From contig NZ_CP013126.1 of the NCBI RefSeq assembly GCF_001441165.1, forward strand, positions 2,695,551-2,759,550: DNA of 64,000 nt. Direction: 5' to 3'. This stretch comes from Acidipropionibacterium acidipropionici. Lineage in GTDB: Bacteria > Actinomycetota > Actinomycetes > Propionibacteriales > Propionibacteriaceae. The position numbers and the translations under genes were made by a program. The notes below the pieces were generated by a model that saw nothing but the letters and a program-made list of their open reading frames with translations, searched no databases and was not told where the DNA came from. Below, one piece after another: positions 54,770 to 63,511 of the stretch (position 1 is the first letter of the stretch; every line of letters begins with the position of its first letter).

Positions 54770-54814
54770 TGCATGGGGCGAGGGGGTGCACATCCTGCCG
54801 TTCCGCCCCTGCAC

Positions 54815-57022
54815 CTACTCGGCGGTGACCGGGGAGATCTGCGCCCAGTCCGGTCCGAGCTCGGCCGAGGTGAGGGGCTCCTCGATCTCCTCCTCCGGGC
54901 CCTCTGCATCGGGATCCTCGGGGGCCGGGCTGAGGTCTCCCTCCATGATGACCACGCAGCGCTGCGGCAGGGTCATCGTGGCCTCGGCGTCAAGGGGGCC
55001 CTCGGGAAGCTCGCCGGGCTCCCCGGTGTGGGCCGCGACTGTCCAGGTGCGGCTCCAGTTGGCCTGGGGGAGAGTGACCTCCACGGGCTCGGCTCCGCGG
55101 TTGTACCAGACCAGCACGGCCTCGTCCCGGTCGCTGGTGTACTTGCCCAGGACGGTGCGGGAGGAGTCGTGCCATTCGTCGGTGACCATCTGGCCGCCGT
55201 AGCCCGACAGCCAGGTGAGATCGGCGCGCCCGGTGCGCTCACCGTCGGCGGTGACGATTTCGTTGTGGTGCCGGTAGACCGGGGGCCGCAGCGTCGGATG
55301 GGCGGCCCGCAGCCGTGTGAGGGCGGCTGTGAGCTCGGTGACGTCCGACCATTCGTCGGCCTCCTCCCAGTCCACCCAGGAGATGGGGGAGTCCTGGCAG
55401 TAGGCGTTGTTGTTGCCCTGCTGGGTGCGGCCGATCTCGTCGCCTGCGGCGATCATGGGGACGCCGGTGGAGGTCATCAGGGTGGCCAGGAAGTTGCGCA
55501 CCTGCCGGTGCCTCAGGGCGTTGATCCCCGGGTCGTCCGTCTCGCCCTCCCAGCCGCAGTTCCAGGACCGGTTGTCATTGGAGCCGTCGTGGTTGCCCTC
55601 GCCGTTGTCCCTGTTGTGCTTCATGTCGTAGGTGACGAGATCGCGCAGGGTGAAGCCGTCGTGGGCGTCGATGAAGTTGACACTGCTGCCGGGGCGCACG
55701 AAGAGATCCGCGGACCCCGACAACCGGGCGGCCAGCTCCTGGACGCCGCCGACCGCGCCGCGCCAGAAGTCGCGCATGTAGTCGCGGTAGTGATCGTTCC
55801 ACTCGCTCCAGTCCTCGCCCCAGGAGCCCACCTGATAACCGTAGGGGCCCAGATCCCAGGGCTCGGCGATGTGCTTGACCTGGCTGAGGACCGGGTCGTC
55901 GACCAGGGCCTGCTTGAAGGGGTGGTTCTGGTCCACCGAGTGGGTGGCGTCGCGGATGAGGGTGGTGGCCAGGTCGTAGCGGAATCCGTCGACGCCCATC
56001 TCGCTCACCCAGTAGCGCAGCGAGTCCAGCACCATCTGGAGGACGCCCGGGTTCGCGGTGTTGACCGAGTTTCCGCAGCCGGTGACGTCGTAGTCGTTGC
56101 GCAGGTCATTGGTGAGCCGGTAGTACCCGCTGTGGTCGATCCCCCGGAAGCTCAGGGTGGGGCCCTCATGGCCGCCCTCCCCGGTGTGGTTGTAGACGAC
56201 GTCAAGAATCACCTCGATGCCCGCCCGGTGGAAGGCGGTGACCATCTCCTTGAACTCGCGGACCTGATCGCCGAGAGTGCCCACCGAACAATAGGCGGCG
56301 TGCGGGGCGAAGAACCCGAGGGTGTTGTAGCCCCAGTAGTTCTTGAGCCCCTTGCCGATCACGAAGGGCTCGGACACGAACTGCTGGATCGGCAGCAGTT
56401 CGATGGTGTTGACGCCGACCTTCCTGAGGTGCTCGATGACGGCCGGGTAGGCCAGTCCGGCGTAGGTTCCCCGCAGGTGCTCGGGAACCGACGGGTGGAG
56501 GCGCGTGTATCCCTTGACGTGGGTCTCGTAGATGACGCACTCGTCGATCGGGCGGCGCCGGGAGATCGGCTCGGGCGGTTCGCTGTTCTCCACGACCACC
56601 GACAGCGGCACCGATCGGGCGGAGTCGCGGGTGTCCGCGGCGTAGTTGGACCGGTCGGTGTGGTCGAGGATCGGCCCCGAGTAGTCGACCCCGGCGGTGA
56701 TCGCCCTGGCATAGGGGTCGACGAGCAGCTTGGCCGGGTTGAACCGCATGCCGTGATCGGGATCCCACCTGCCGTGCACCCGATAGCCGTAGAGCTGGCC
56801 GGCGGTGATCCCAGGGACGAAGACGATCCACACCCCGTCTGGTGCCTTCGCCATGTCGACGTTCATCTGGGAGCGGTCGGTGTTGACCAGGGCGAGTTCC
56901 ACTCCGGTGGCGCGGGGCGCCCACAGACCGAAACGGCATCCGCCGTCCATGAGCGTGGCCCCCAGGACGCTCGAATCGACCGGGGCGGTCATGGCGGGAC
57001 TCTGGCCGGCAGGCGGAACCAT
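54815..57022 (-). CDS. glgX: Glycogen debranching enzyme (GlgX/TreX, isoamylase type)
   Basis: 735 residues. CBM48 (RFGLWAPRATGVELALVN), then a GH13_11 barrel: CVIYETHVKGYTRLHP, GVNTIELLPIQQF, EVILDVVYNHTGEG, MGVDGFRYDLATTL with the Asp nucleophile, KHIAEPWDLGPYGYQVG with the Glu, and FIDAHDGFTLRDL with the third Asp. It hydrolyses alpha-1,6 branches, complementing GlgP. The acidic C-terminal tail (PEDPDAEGPEEEIEEP) recalls that of GlgB. ATG 57022 has GAGAAAGA upstream; ATG 56992 is an alternative. Confidence 0.95.
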   Translation of the reverse strand: MVPPAGQSPAMTAPVDSSVLGATLMDGGCRFGLWAPRATGVELALVNTDRSQMNVDMAKAPDGVWIVFVPGITAGQLYGYRVHGRWDPDHGMRFNPAKLLVDPYARAITAGVDYSGPILDHTDRSNYAADTRDSARSVPLSVVVENSEPPEPISRRRPIDECVIYETHVKGYTRLHPSVPEHLRGTYAGLAYPAVIEHLRKVGVNTIELLPIQQFVSEPFVIGKGLKNYWGYNTLGFFAPHAAYCSVGTLGDQVREFKEMVTAFHRAGIEVILDVVYNHTGEGGHEGPTLSFRGIDHSGYYRLTNDLRNDYDVTGCGNSVNTANPGVLQMVLDSLRYWVSEMGVDGFRYDLATTLIRDATHSVDQNHPFKQALVDDPVLSQVKHIAEPWDLGPYGYQVGSWGEDWSEWNDHYRDYMRDFWRGAVGGVQELAARLSGSADLFVRPGSSVNFIDAHDGFTLRDLVTYDMKHNRDNGEGNHDGSNDNRSWNCGWEGETDDPGINALRHRQVRNFLATLMTSTGVPMIAAGDEIGRTQQGNNNAYCQDSPISWVDWEEADEWSDVTELTAALTRLRAAHPTLRPPVYRHHNEIVTADGERTGRADLTWLSGYGGQMVTDEWHDSSRTVLGKYTSDRDEAVLVWYNRGAEPVEVTLPQANWSRTWTVAAHTGEPGELPEGPLDAEATMTLPQRCVVIMEGDLSPAPEDPDAEGPEEEIEEPLTSAELGPDWAQISPVTAE

Positions 57023-57065
57023 GCGTGATCTTTCTCAAGACGGACGGGGAATACAACAACCAGAA

Positions 57066-57071
57066 ATGATA
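57066..57071 (-). promoter_or_regulatory. Candidate -10 of glgX
   Basis: Minus-strand TATCAT about 44 bases before the ATG at 57022, the most AT-rich point of the glgX / cysteine desulfurase divergent region. Confidence 0.45.
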
Positions 57072-57203
57072 TGCCCTCAACGCCGCCGGAACAGGCGTTG
57101 CGCCCATAGCGCGCCGAAGAACCGGAAGCCTGTGAGCGGGCTGCACAGAGGGTGTCATGTCACCTAGTCACAGCGGGATCGGCCGGATCCGGGTCGCCCG
57201 GGA

Positions 57204-57209
57204 TAGCCT
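57204..57209 (+). promoter_or_regulatory. -10 element, leaderless cysteine desulfurase gene
   Basis: TAGCCT ends six bases before GTG 57216; no ribosome binding site. Confidence 0.55.
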
Positions 57210-57215
57210 GAACCG

Positions 57216-58352
57216 GTGAGTGAGCGCCGGACCGATTGTGAGCGCATCTACCTGGACCATGCGGCCACCGGCCCGTTGCGGGGGGCGGCGGCCTCCGCGA
57301 TGGCCGGCACCGGGCCGATCGGGAACCCTGCGGCCGTCCACACCGCGGGGCGGCGGGCCAGGGCGATGCTCGACGACGCCCGGGAGCAGATCGCCGGGCT
57401 GCTGGGTGTCAGGCCCCTGGAGGTCGTGTTCACCTCGGGGGGCACCGAGGCCGACAACCTGGCAGTGCTCGGGGCGGCCCGCCGCGACCCGCGGCCGGTC
57501 GAGATCTCGGCGGTCGAGCACGCCGCTGTCGCCGGCCTGGCCGCCCCCGGGCTGCTCGGTGAGCGGGCCCGGGTGCTTCCGGTCGACGGGGCCGGGCTGG
57601 TGGACCCCGCCTCGATCGGGGCAGACGGCGCCGTGGGGACGGTCTCGGTGATGGCGGTCAACAACGAGACCGGGACCGTCCAGCGGATCGCCGACTGCGC
57701 CGAGGCCGCGCACCAGGCCGGTGCCCTGTTCCACACCGACGCCGTCCAGGCCCTGGGCCACATCCCGGTGGACCTCGCGGCTTGGGGGGCCGACATGGCG
57801 TCCTTCTCGGCCCACAAGATCGGCGGTCCGGTGGGCATCGGGGCGCTGTGGCGCCGACGCGGCGTCGACGTCGATCCCATCGGGGCCGGCGGGGGTCAGG
57901 AGGCCGGAGTCCGGTCGGGCACCCAGCTGGTGGCGCTGGCCCGCGGCTTCGCCGCGGCCCTGGCCGAGGCCCTGGACGAGATGGAGGAGTCCCGGCGGCG
58001 CTGGGCCGGGCTGCGCGGACGGCTGGTGGCAGCGGCCGGGGCGATCGACGGGGTCCGTGTCGACGGCGGGGATGACGTCAGCCCCTCGATCTGCCATCTG
58101 AGCGTCGAGGGGGCGCGGGGCGACGACCTGCAGCTGCTGCTGGACCAGCGGCGCGTCGACTGCTCGACCGGCTCGGCCTGCCATGCCGGGGTCTCGGCCC
58201 CCAGCCAGGTGATGCTGGCGATGGGCCGCAGCGACGAGGAGGCGTCGTCGTGCCTGAGATTCTCATTCGGGCCGACAACCACCGTCGGCGACATCGACCA
58301 GGTCGCCCGCCTGCTGCCAGACGTCGTGGCACGGGCCCGCCGCGCCCGCTGA
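57216..58352 (+). CDS. Cysteine desulfurase (NifS/IscS family)
   Basis: 378 residues, a class V PLP aminotransferase fold. YLDHAATGPLR is the N-terminal signature, FTSGGTEADNLAV binds the cofactor, the PLP Lys is in SAHKIGGPVG (about 200), and the catalytic Cys is in VDCSTGSACHAGVSAPS. It mobilises sulfur from cysteine. The adjacent mnmA needs this sulfur for tRNA 2-thiolation, so it is probably the dedicated donor. The GTG start follows a -10 directly. Confidence 0.93.
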   Translation: MSERRTDCERIYLDHAATGPLRGAAASAMAGTGPIGNPAAVHTAGRRARAMLDDAREQIAGLLGVRPLEVVFTSGGTEADNLAVLGAARRDPRPVEISAVEHAAVAGLAAPGLLGERARVLPVDGAGLVDPASIGADGAVGTVSVMAVNNETGTVQRIADCAEAAHQAGALFHTDAVQALGHIPVDLAAWGADMASFSAHKIGGPVGIGALWRRRGVDVDPIGAGGGQEAGVRSGTQLVALARGFAAALAEALDEMEESRRRWAGLRGRLVAAAGAIDGVRVDGGDDVSPSICHLSVEGARGDDLQLLLDQRRVDCSTGSACHAGVSAPSQVMLAMGRSDEEASSCLRFSFGPTTTVGDIDQVARLLPDVVARARRAR

Positions 58353-58402
58353 CCACAGGTACGATGGGCCGCCGTTGAAGAGCTGAGTGAGAGGTGGACC
58401 GT

Positions 58403-59500
58403 ATGAGGGTTCTGGCAGCGATGTCGGGCGGGGTGGACTCGGCGGTGGCCGCCGCCCGCCTGGTGGCCGCCGGCCACGACGTCACCGGGGTGCACCTGGC
58501 CCTGTCGCGCACCCCGCTGGCCTATCGGGAGGGCTCGCGCGGCTGCTGCTCGGTGGAGGACTCCTTCGACGCCCGCCGTGCCGCCGACCGGCTCGGAATC
58601 CCCTTCTACGTGTGGGACTTCTCGCAGCGCTTCGCCGAGGAGGTCATCCACCCCTTCATCGACGAGTACCGGGCCGGGCGCACCCCCAACCCGTGTCTGC
58701 GCTGCAACGAGAGGATCAAGTTCGCAGCGGTGCTGGAGCGCGGCCTGGACCTGGGCTACGACGCCGTGGCCACCGGTCACTACGCCCGCCTCGAGGCCGG
58801 CGACGGCATCACCCGGATGCGCCGGGCCGTCGACCCCGGCAAGGACCAGTCCTACGTCCTGGGTGTGCTCAACCAGGAACAGCTGTCCCACTGCATGTTC
58901 CCCCTGGGCGACTCACTCAAGACCGACGTCCGCGCCGAGGCGGCTGAACTCGGCCTGTCGGTGGCCGACAAGCCCGACTCCTACGACATCTGCTTCATCC
59001 CCGACGGTGACACCCCCGAATGGTTGTCGGACCAGCTGGGGGAGGAGACCGGCGAGTTCCGCGACGAGTCCGGGGAGGTGGTCGGCCACCACGAGGGCTA
59101 CCACCACTTCACCATCGGGCAGCGCCGCGGCCTGCGTCTGGGCACCCCCGCCCCCGACGGGAAGCCCCGCTACGTGCTGGACATCCAGCCCGTCTCCAAC
59201 ACCGTCGTCGTCGGGCCCGCCGCCGATCTCGAGGTGCACCACCTGGAGGCCATCCGGCCGGTGTGGTGCTCCGGGGCTCCCGACCGGGTCTGGAACGGCC
59301 AGGTGCAGGTGCGCGCCCACGGCGCACCGGTCGACGCCCGCGTCGAACTCGTCGACGGCGGGGTGCGGATCGACCTGGACGACGCCCTGCGCGGTGTCGC
59401 TCCCGGCCAGGCAGCCGTCCTCTATGACGGCGACCTGGTGGTCGGCTCGGCGACCATCTGCGGCACCGACCGGGCCGGCGTCGTGGTGGAGGCGGCATGA
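58403..59500 (+). CDS. mnmA: tRNA-specific 2-thiouridylase MnmA
   Basis: 365 residues. PP-loop [13 protein letters not shown] at the N-terminus, the first catalytic Cys in [25 protein letters not shown], and the second Cys in [10 protein letters not shown]; the pair forms the persulfide/disulfide used to thiolate U34 of tRNAs for Lys, Glu and Gln. The C-terminal beta-barrel reads [16 protein letters not shown] 58403 has GAGAGG eight bases before it; GTG 58394 is an in-frame alternative. The stop overlaps the next gene (ATGA). Confidence 0.96.
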   Translation: MRVLAAMSGGVDSAVAAARLVAAGHDVTGVHLALSRTPLAYREGSRGCCSVEDSFDARRAADRLGIPFYVWDFSQRFAEEVIHPFIDEYRAGRTPNPCLRCNERIKFAAVLERGLDLGYDAVATGHYARLEAGDGITRMRRAVDPGKDQSYVLGVLNQEQLSHCMFPLGDSLKTDVRAEAAELGLSVADKPDSYDICFIPDGDTPEWLSDQLGEETGEFRDESGEVVGHHEGYHHFTIGQRRGLRLGTPAPDGKPRYVLDIQPVSNTVVVGPAADLEVHHLEAIRPVWCSGAPDRVWNGQVQVRAHGAPVDARVELVDGGVRIDLDDALRGVAPGQAAVLYDGDLVVGSATICGTDRAGVVVEAA

Positions 59501-60492
59501 GAGCCACCGGCATCGGGTCGCTTCCCGGTGACGACTTCTCCGGGGCCCTGGCCGCCATGGGCGAATCCTTCCCGAACCTGGTCCCCGTCCCCGAACTGCC
59601 GGCCCGCGGCCCCGTTGCCGGCATCATCGGCAGAGGGGTCGCCACCCTCACCGAACTGCCCGTCGAACTGGACGCCGCCGGCTGGCGGGTCGCCGATGCC
59701 CCCGACCGTGCGGCCCGATCGGCCCGGGCCACACTGCGCCGCGACATCGACGACATCGAGGAGTCCCTGGCAGGGGAGGCGGCCACCGTCAAGGTCGGCC
59801 TGTGCGGGCCGCTCACCCTGGCCGCGAGCCTGCATCTGCGACGCGGCGAGGCCGTCCTGGACGACCTCTCGGCGCGCCGCGACGTCGCCGATTCCCTGGC
59901 CGCCGGGCAGGCGGAGCTGGCCGCCGAACTGCGACGCCGGATGCCCGCGGTCACCTGGGTGTGGCAGATCGACGAACCCGCCGCACCGGCCGTCCTGGCC
60001 GGGAGAATCCCCACCCAGTCGGGCCTGCACCGCTACGAGCCCCTCGACGTCCACGTCGCCGGAGGCCACACCGGTGCGCTGGTGGCCGGGCTGCGCGCCG
60101 TCGGCATCTCCGAGATCGCCTGGCACTGCTGCTCCGCCGGCATCCCCTGGCGGATGCTGGCCGACGCCGGGGTCGATGACGCGATGATCGACGTCGCGAC
60201 CCTGCGGACCGCCGACCTGGACCGTGCCGCCGAATGGCTGGAGGCCCGCAAGGGGCTGGGGCTCGGCCTGGCCCCCACCGGCGTCCGCGACGCCGTCTCC
60301 AGTGCCGACGAGATGCTCGACCGCCTGCTGGGCCTGGTCCGGACCCTGGGCGTCGACCCGGGCCTGGCCACCGCCCAGGGGATCCTCACACCGGCCTGCG
60401 GACTGGCCGGATGGTCACAGGCCGCAGCCTCGAGGCAGTGCTCCCAGGTGGCCCGGGCCGCCGAACTGGCCGACGAGCAGCTGTCCGGGTAG
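59497..60492 (+). CDS. MetE-C/UROD-fold protein, methionine synthase-like
   Basis: 331 residues. [15 protein letters not shown] at the N-terminus, [25 protein letters not shown], and [13 protein letters not shown]. This is a shortened cobalamin-independent methionine synthase C-terminal barrel, a family seen after mnmA in actinobacteria and usually labelled methionine synthase. The zinc ligands HC...E...C of true MetE are only partly evident (HCC), so the reaction is uncertain. It is coupled to mnmA by an ATGA overlap. Confidence 0.78.
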   Translation: MRATGIGSLPGDDFSGALAAMGESFPNLVPVPELPARGPVAGIIGRGVATLTELPVELDAAGWRVADAPDRAARSARATLRRDIDDIEESLAGEAATVKVGLCGPLTLAASLHLRRGEAVLDDLSARRDVADSLAAGQAELAAELRRRMPAVTWVWQIDEPAAPAVLAGRIPTQSGLHRYEPLDVHVAGGHTGALVAGLRAVGISEIAWHCCSAGIPWRMLADAGVDDAMIDVATLRTADLDRAAEWLEARKGLGLGLAPTGVRDAVSSADEMLDRLLGLVRTLGVDPGLATAQGILTPACGLAGWSQAAASRQCSQVARAAELADEQLSG

Positions 60493-60496
60493 CGGC

Positions 60497-60502
60497 TACC
60501 AT
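60497..60502 (+). promoter_or_regulatory. -10 element, leaderless small membrane-protein gene
   Basis: TACCAT ends seven bases before GTG 60510. An ATG at 60501 overlaps this element and is therefore a less likely start. Confidence 0.45.
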
Positions 60503-60509
60503 GGCCGTC

Positions 60510-60716
60510 GTGGGCATCTTCACCGACCTGAACCTCAACGGCCGCACACCGGTGCGCGTCCAACCGAAGGTCGGCGAATGGGGGCCGGCCGGAGTGCCGT
60601 CGACGCGGGCCAAGAAGATCCAGCGGATCATCGCCCCGATCGCCTTCGTGCTGGTGCTGGCCGGGCTGTGCGCCCTGTTCTACTTCTTCTACACGGTGCT
60701 CATCCCGCAGGGTTGA
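60510..60716 (+). CDS. Small single-pass membrane protein
   Basis: 68 residues: a hydrophilic N-terminal half (FTDLNLNGRTPVRVQPKVGE) and one C-terminal transmembrane helix (IIAPIAFVLVLAGLCALFYF) with a short outer tail. No family recognised. GTG 60510 is used because the TACCAT -10 lies seven bases upstream; ATG 60501 would add three residues. Confidence 0.6.
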   Translation: MGIFTDLNLNGRTPVRVQPKVGEWGPAGVPSTRAKKIQRIIAPIAFVLVLAGLCALFYFFYTVLIPQG

Positions 60717-60801
60717 TACGACACCGTTGACACGACTCAGCTGATCCCGCGCCCCTGATCTCGTCAGGAGACCCTCCGCGGCGCACCGCCGCGCACCCGG
60801 A

Positions 60802-60807
60802 TAGAGT
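60802..60807 (+). promoter_or_regulatory. -10 element of the riboswitch transcript
   Basis: TAGAGT about 11 bases before the aptamer begins; transcription would start near 60814. Confidence 0.55.
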
Positions 60808-60815
60808 CGTGTCGC

Positions 60816-60895
60816 AAGACACGGGGTGCCCCGAGACACGGGGCTGAGATAAGACCCGTCGAACCTGAACTCATTCGTATGAGCGGAGGGATGTC
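60816..60895 (+). promoter_or_regulatory. TPP riboswitch (THI element)
   Basis: Conserved aptamer pieces in order are GGGGTGCC, CTGAGA (60844-60849), ACCC, GAACCTGA (60861-60868), stem CTCAT/ATGAG, and closing P1 GACA/TGTC (60818-60821 with 60892-60895). The ribosome binding site GGAGGG (60885-60890) is inside the aptamer beside P1, so thiamine pyrophosphate binding should block translation directly. It controls the ABC transporter operon that follows. Confidence 0.93.
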
Positions 60896-60919
60896 ATGAT
60901 GCGGCGGCGCGCCCGATGA
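60896..60919 (+). CDS. Seven-codon leader ORF between riboswitch and transporter
   Basis: ATG ATG then four Arg and an Ala codon (peptide MMRRRAR), stop TGA at 60917-60919. It starts five bases after the only good ribosome binding site (GGAGGG), and its stop overlaps the ATPase start as ATGA, while the ATPase has no site of its own. It probably serves to carry ribosomes to the ATPase start, linking riboswitch control to the operon. Confidence 0.5.
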   Translation: MMRRRAR

Positions 60920-61692
60920 GCCCCGAACCTCCGGCGATCCGGATCCACGATGCCGGCTATCGCTACCGTCGCTCCACGGCACCCGTCCTCGAGCACGTGA
61001 CGCTGGACATGACGATGAGCGAGCACCTCGCCCTCATCGGGCGTTCCGGATGCGGCAAGTCCACCCTGCTGAGACTCATCGCCGGCCTGGCCGAACCGCA
61101 GACCGGCGCCGTCGAGGTACTGGGCGGCAGATCTCCGGAGGACCGTCTGGCGGCCTGCGCCCTCATGCCGCAGAACGACCTCCTGCTGCCGTGGTTCGAC
61201 CTGGCCGGCAATGTGGAGATCGGCCTGCGCAACCAGGGGGTGCCGCGTCGAGAGGCGCGCCGGCGGGCCATGGAGGTGCTGTCCCAGCTCGGCCTGGCGG
61301 AGTGGGCGGGGGCGAGACCGGACGCCCTGTCGGGAGGGATGCGACAGCGGGCCTCCCTGGCCCGGGCACTGCTGGCCGGCAAACCCGTCCTGCTGGCCGA
61401 CGAGCCGCTCGGCGCCCTGGACGCCATCACCCGCGCCGAGGGGCAGGAGTGGCTGCGCGAGGCCGTCACCGGGTCCGGCGCCACCCTGGTGATGGTGACC
61501 CACGACGTCGAGGAGGCCCTGCTTCTGTCGCGGTGGGTGGTGCTGGTGGCCGGGCAGCCCGCCACGGTCGCCGGATCCTGGGCAGGATTCTTCGACGACG
61601 GACGCCCCCGCGAGGAGCTCCTGGCCGACCCGGCCTTCGCCGCTGCCCGCACCGCCATTCTCGAGTCTCTCGGCACTGGGGTTGCGGCATGA
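60916..61692 (+). CDS. ABC transporter ATP-binding protein (HMP/thiamine precursor)
   Basis: 258 residues, a NitT/TauT/ThiZ-type ATPase. Walker A IGRSGCGKSTLLRLIAGL, Q-loop ALMPQNDLLLPW, signature LSGGMRQRASLARAL, Walker B VLLADEPLGALD, and H-loop MVTHDVEEALLLS. It powers import of a thiamine precursor, probably the pyrimidine HMP or formylaminopyrimidine, under the TPP riboswitch upstream. Translation is probably coupled to the leader ORF. The stop overlaps the permease start (ATGA). Confidence 0.92.
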   Translation: MSPEPPAIRIHDAGYRYRRSTAPVLEHVTLDMTMSEHLALIGRSGCGKSTLLRLIAGLAEPQTGAVEVLGGRSPEDRLAACALMPQNDLLLPWFDLAGNVEIGLRNQGVPRREARRRAMEVLSQLGLAEWAGARPDALSGGMRQRASLARALLAGKPVLLADEPLGALDAITRAEGQEWLREAVTGSGATLVMVTHDVEEALLLSRWVVLVAGQPATVAGSWAGFFDDGRPREELLADPAFAAARTAILESLGTGVAA

Positions 61693-62456
61693 CGAGGCTC
61701 GCCGCCCGCGTCCTGCCTCCGTCGGTGACCGTGGCGCTGCTCCTGGCGGCCTGGATCGCCGTCACCTCAACGGGCTCCGTTTCGGTCTACGTCATCCCCT
61801 CCCCGCGGGCGGTGGCGGCCGCGCTGGTGACCAACTGGGGCGACACACTGGCCTCGGCCACCTGGCTCACCCTCGCCGAGACCTGCGCCGGGATCGGGCT
61901 GGGGGTGGCGGTCGCCGTAGCGATGGTCATCGCCTCGGGCTACCTGTCCGTGATCGGGACGGCGCTGACGCCGCTGCTGGTCGCCTCCCAGGCGATCCCG
62001 ACCATCGTCATCGGGCCCCTGCTCACCATCGTCCTGGGATACGGCATGTCGCCGAAGGTGATCGTCGTCGCCCTGCTGTGCTTCTTCCCGGTGGCGCTGA
62101 ATCTGATGGCCGGGATCCGCGACGTCGACCGGCGTCTCATCGACACCATGAGGACCCTGCACGCCGGATGGTCGGCGCTGCTGTGGCGGGTGCGGATCCC
62201 GGCCGCCGCCCCGCGCGGCTTCGCCGGGCTGCGGATCTGCGTGACTTTCGCCCCGGTGGCCGCCGTCTTCGCCGAGTACACCGGATCCACCAACGGGATC
62301 GGCTACCTCATGCTCCAGGCCATTCCGCGGCTGGCCACCGATTTCGTCTTCGACCAGGTGATCGTCCTCACCCTCATGTCCGGCCTGCTGCTCGGTGCCG
62401 TGACGCTGCTGGAACGACTCATCTGCCCCTGGAACTCCCCGGAAGGACACTCATGA
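61689..62456 (+). CDS. ABC transporter permease (HMP/thiamine precursor)
   Basis: 255 residues with six transmembrane helices of the NitT/TauT/ThiX permease class (SsuC-like). The VIPSPRAVAAAL motif follows helix 1, and the EAA-type cytoplasmic loop is MRTLHAGWSALLWRVRIPAA. EYTGSTNGIGYLML is the C-terminal signature. It pairs with the ATPase upstream and the binding protein downstream; both junctions are four-base overlaps. Confidence 0.92.
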   Translation: MTRLAARVLPPSVTVALLLAAWIAVTSTGSVSVYVIPSPRAVAAALVTNWGDTLASATWLTLAETCAGIGLGVAVAVAMVIASGYLSVIGTALTPLLVASQAIPTIVIGPLLTIVLGYGMSPKVIVVALLCFFPVALNLMAGIRDVDRRLIDTMRTLHAGWSALLWRVRIPAAAPRGFAGLRICVTFAPVAAVFAEYTGSTNGIGYLMLQAIPRLATDFVFDQVIVLTLMSGLLLGAVTLLERLICPWNSPEGHS

Positions 62457-63511
62457 ACTCACCCCTTCACAGCCCGATCAGCCGGCGTCGCCTCGGCCTG
62501 GCCGCCGCCGGCGCCGCCCTGGCACTGGCCGGCTGCAGTACCAGGGCCGATGCCGGGGGCGGCAGGCAGAGCCGTACGGTGAGCCTGCTGCTGGACTGGA
62601 ACCCCAATCCCGACCACGTCACCCTCTACACCGCCCAGCACACCGGCGCGTTCTCCAGGGCCGGCGTCGACGTCGCGATCCACAATCCGGGCAACACCGC
62701 CGACGCCGCCAAGCAGGTCTCCCTGGGGCAGGTGGATCTGGCTGTCTCCTACGAGCCCGACACCCTCATCGCGGTGGCCCAGGGGCTGCAGGTCATCTCG
62801 GTGGCCGCTCTCATTCCGGCCTGCCTCACATCCCTGATCGCCAGGAAGAGCTCCGGCATCACCGGCGCCGCCGATCTTGGCGGGAAGACCGTGGCACTGT
62901 CCGGCCTGGCCTCCCAGAAGCCGAGCGTCGAGTACATCGCCCGTAAGGCCGGCGTCGACCCGGCCACGATCACCATGCCGAATGTCCAGCAGAGTCTGGA
63001 CCAGGCCCTGCTCACCAGCAGGGCCGATGCCGTCTACGGCGCATTCCGCAACATCGAGGGGATCGAGCTGGCCGAGAAGATCCCGGTCACCGTCCTGCCG
63101 GCCATCGAACTCGGGTTGCCGAACTATTCGGAGCTGGTGATCATCGCGAATCCGAAACGGCTCCACTCCGACGCCGCCTATGCGGCCCGGGTGAAGGCCT
63201 TCCTGAAAGGCCTGGCGACCGGCCAGGCCACCGCGATCGCCGACCCGAGCACCGCTGTGGCCGCGATGACGGCACCGACGAAAGGGTCATAAGACAAGGA
63301 GACACTGGCCCGGATGGTGCGGGCCACGATCGCTCTGCTCGGTAAGAACTTCGGGACGCAGAAGGGTTCGGACTGGGCCTCCTTCGCCACCTGGATGCAC
63401 GCCAACGGGCTCCTGGACAGGAAGATCGACGGGGCGACCGCTATGACCAACACGTATCTGCCCTACATCACGAGATGCACGCCCCAATGCGTCGCAAGGG
63501 CGAGGGCGTAG
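62453..63511 (+). pseudogene. NMT1/THI5-like substrate-binding lipoprotein, interrupted by an in-frame TAA
   Basis: The N-terminal part (279 residues, to 63289) has a twin-arginine-like start, lipobox LALAGC, and the THI5-like sequence SLLLDWNPNPDHVTLYTAQHTGAF; it binds a thiamine precursor outside the membrane. At codon 280 (63290-63292) the frame meets TAA, and the same frame then continues DKETLARMVRATIALLGKNFG...GLLDRKIDGATAMTNTYLPYI, the normal C-terminal part of this family. One base change (for example TAC to TAA) explains it. The extended frame runs 49 nt into the convergent gene. It is a nonsense-mutated gene unless the stop is a sequencing error or is read through. Confidence 0.8.

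Noticed and set aside
54785-54814. GGTGCA/TGCACC hairpin between the small acidic gene and glgX as a terminator
   Set aside because: Only six pairs with a long loop; too weak to report as a feature.
57075-57100. Inverted repeat CAACGCC/GGCGTTG upstream of glgX
   Set aside because: Seven-bp arms with a nine-base loop in GC-rich DNA are not distinctive enough to call an operator.
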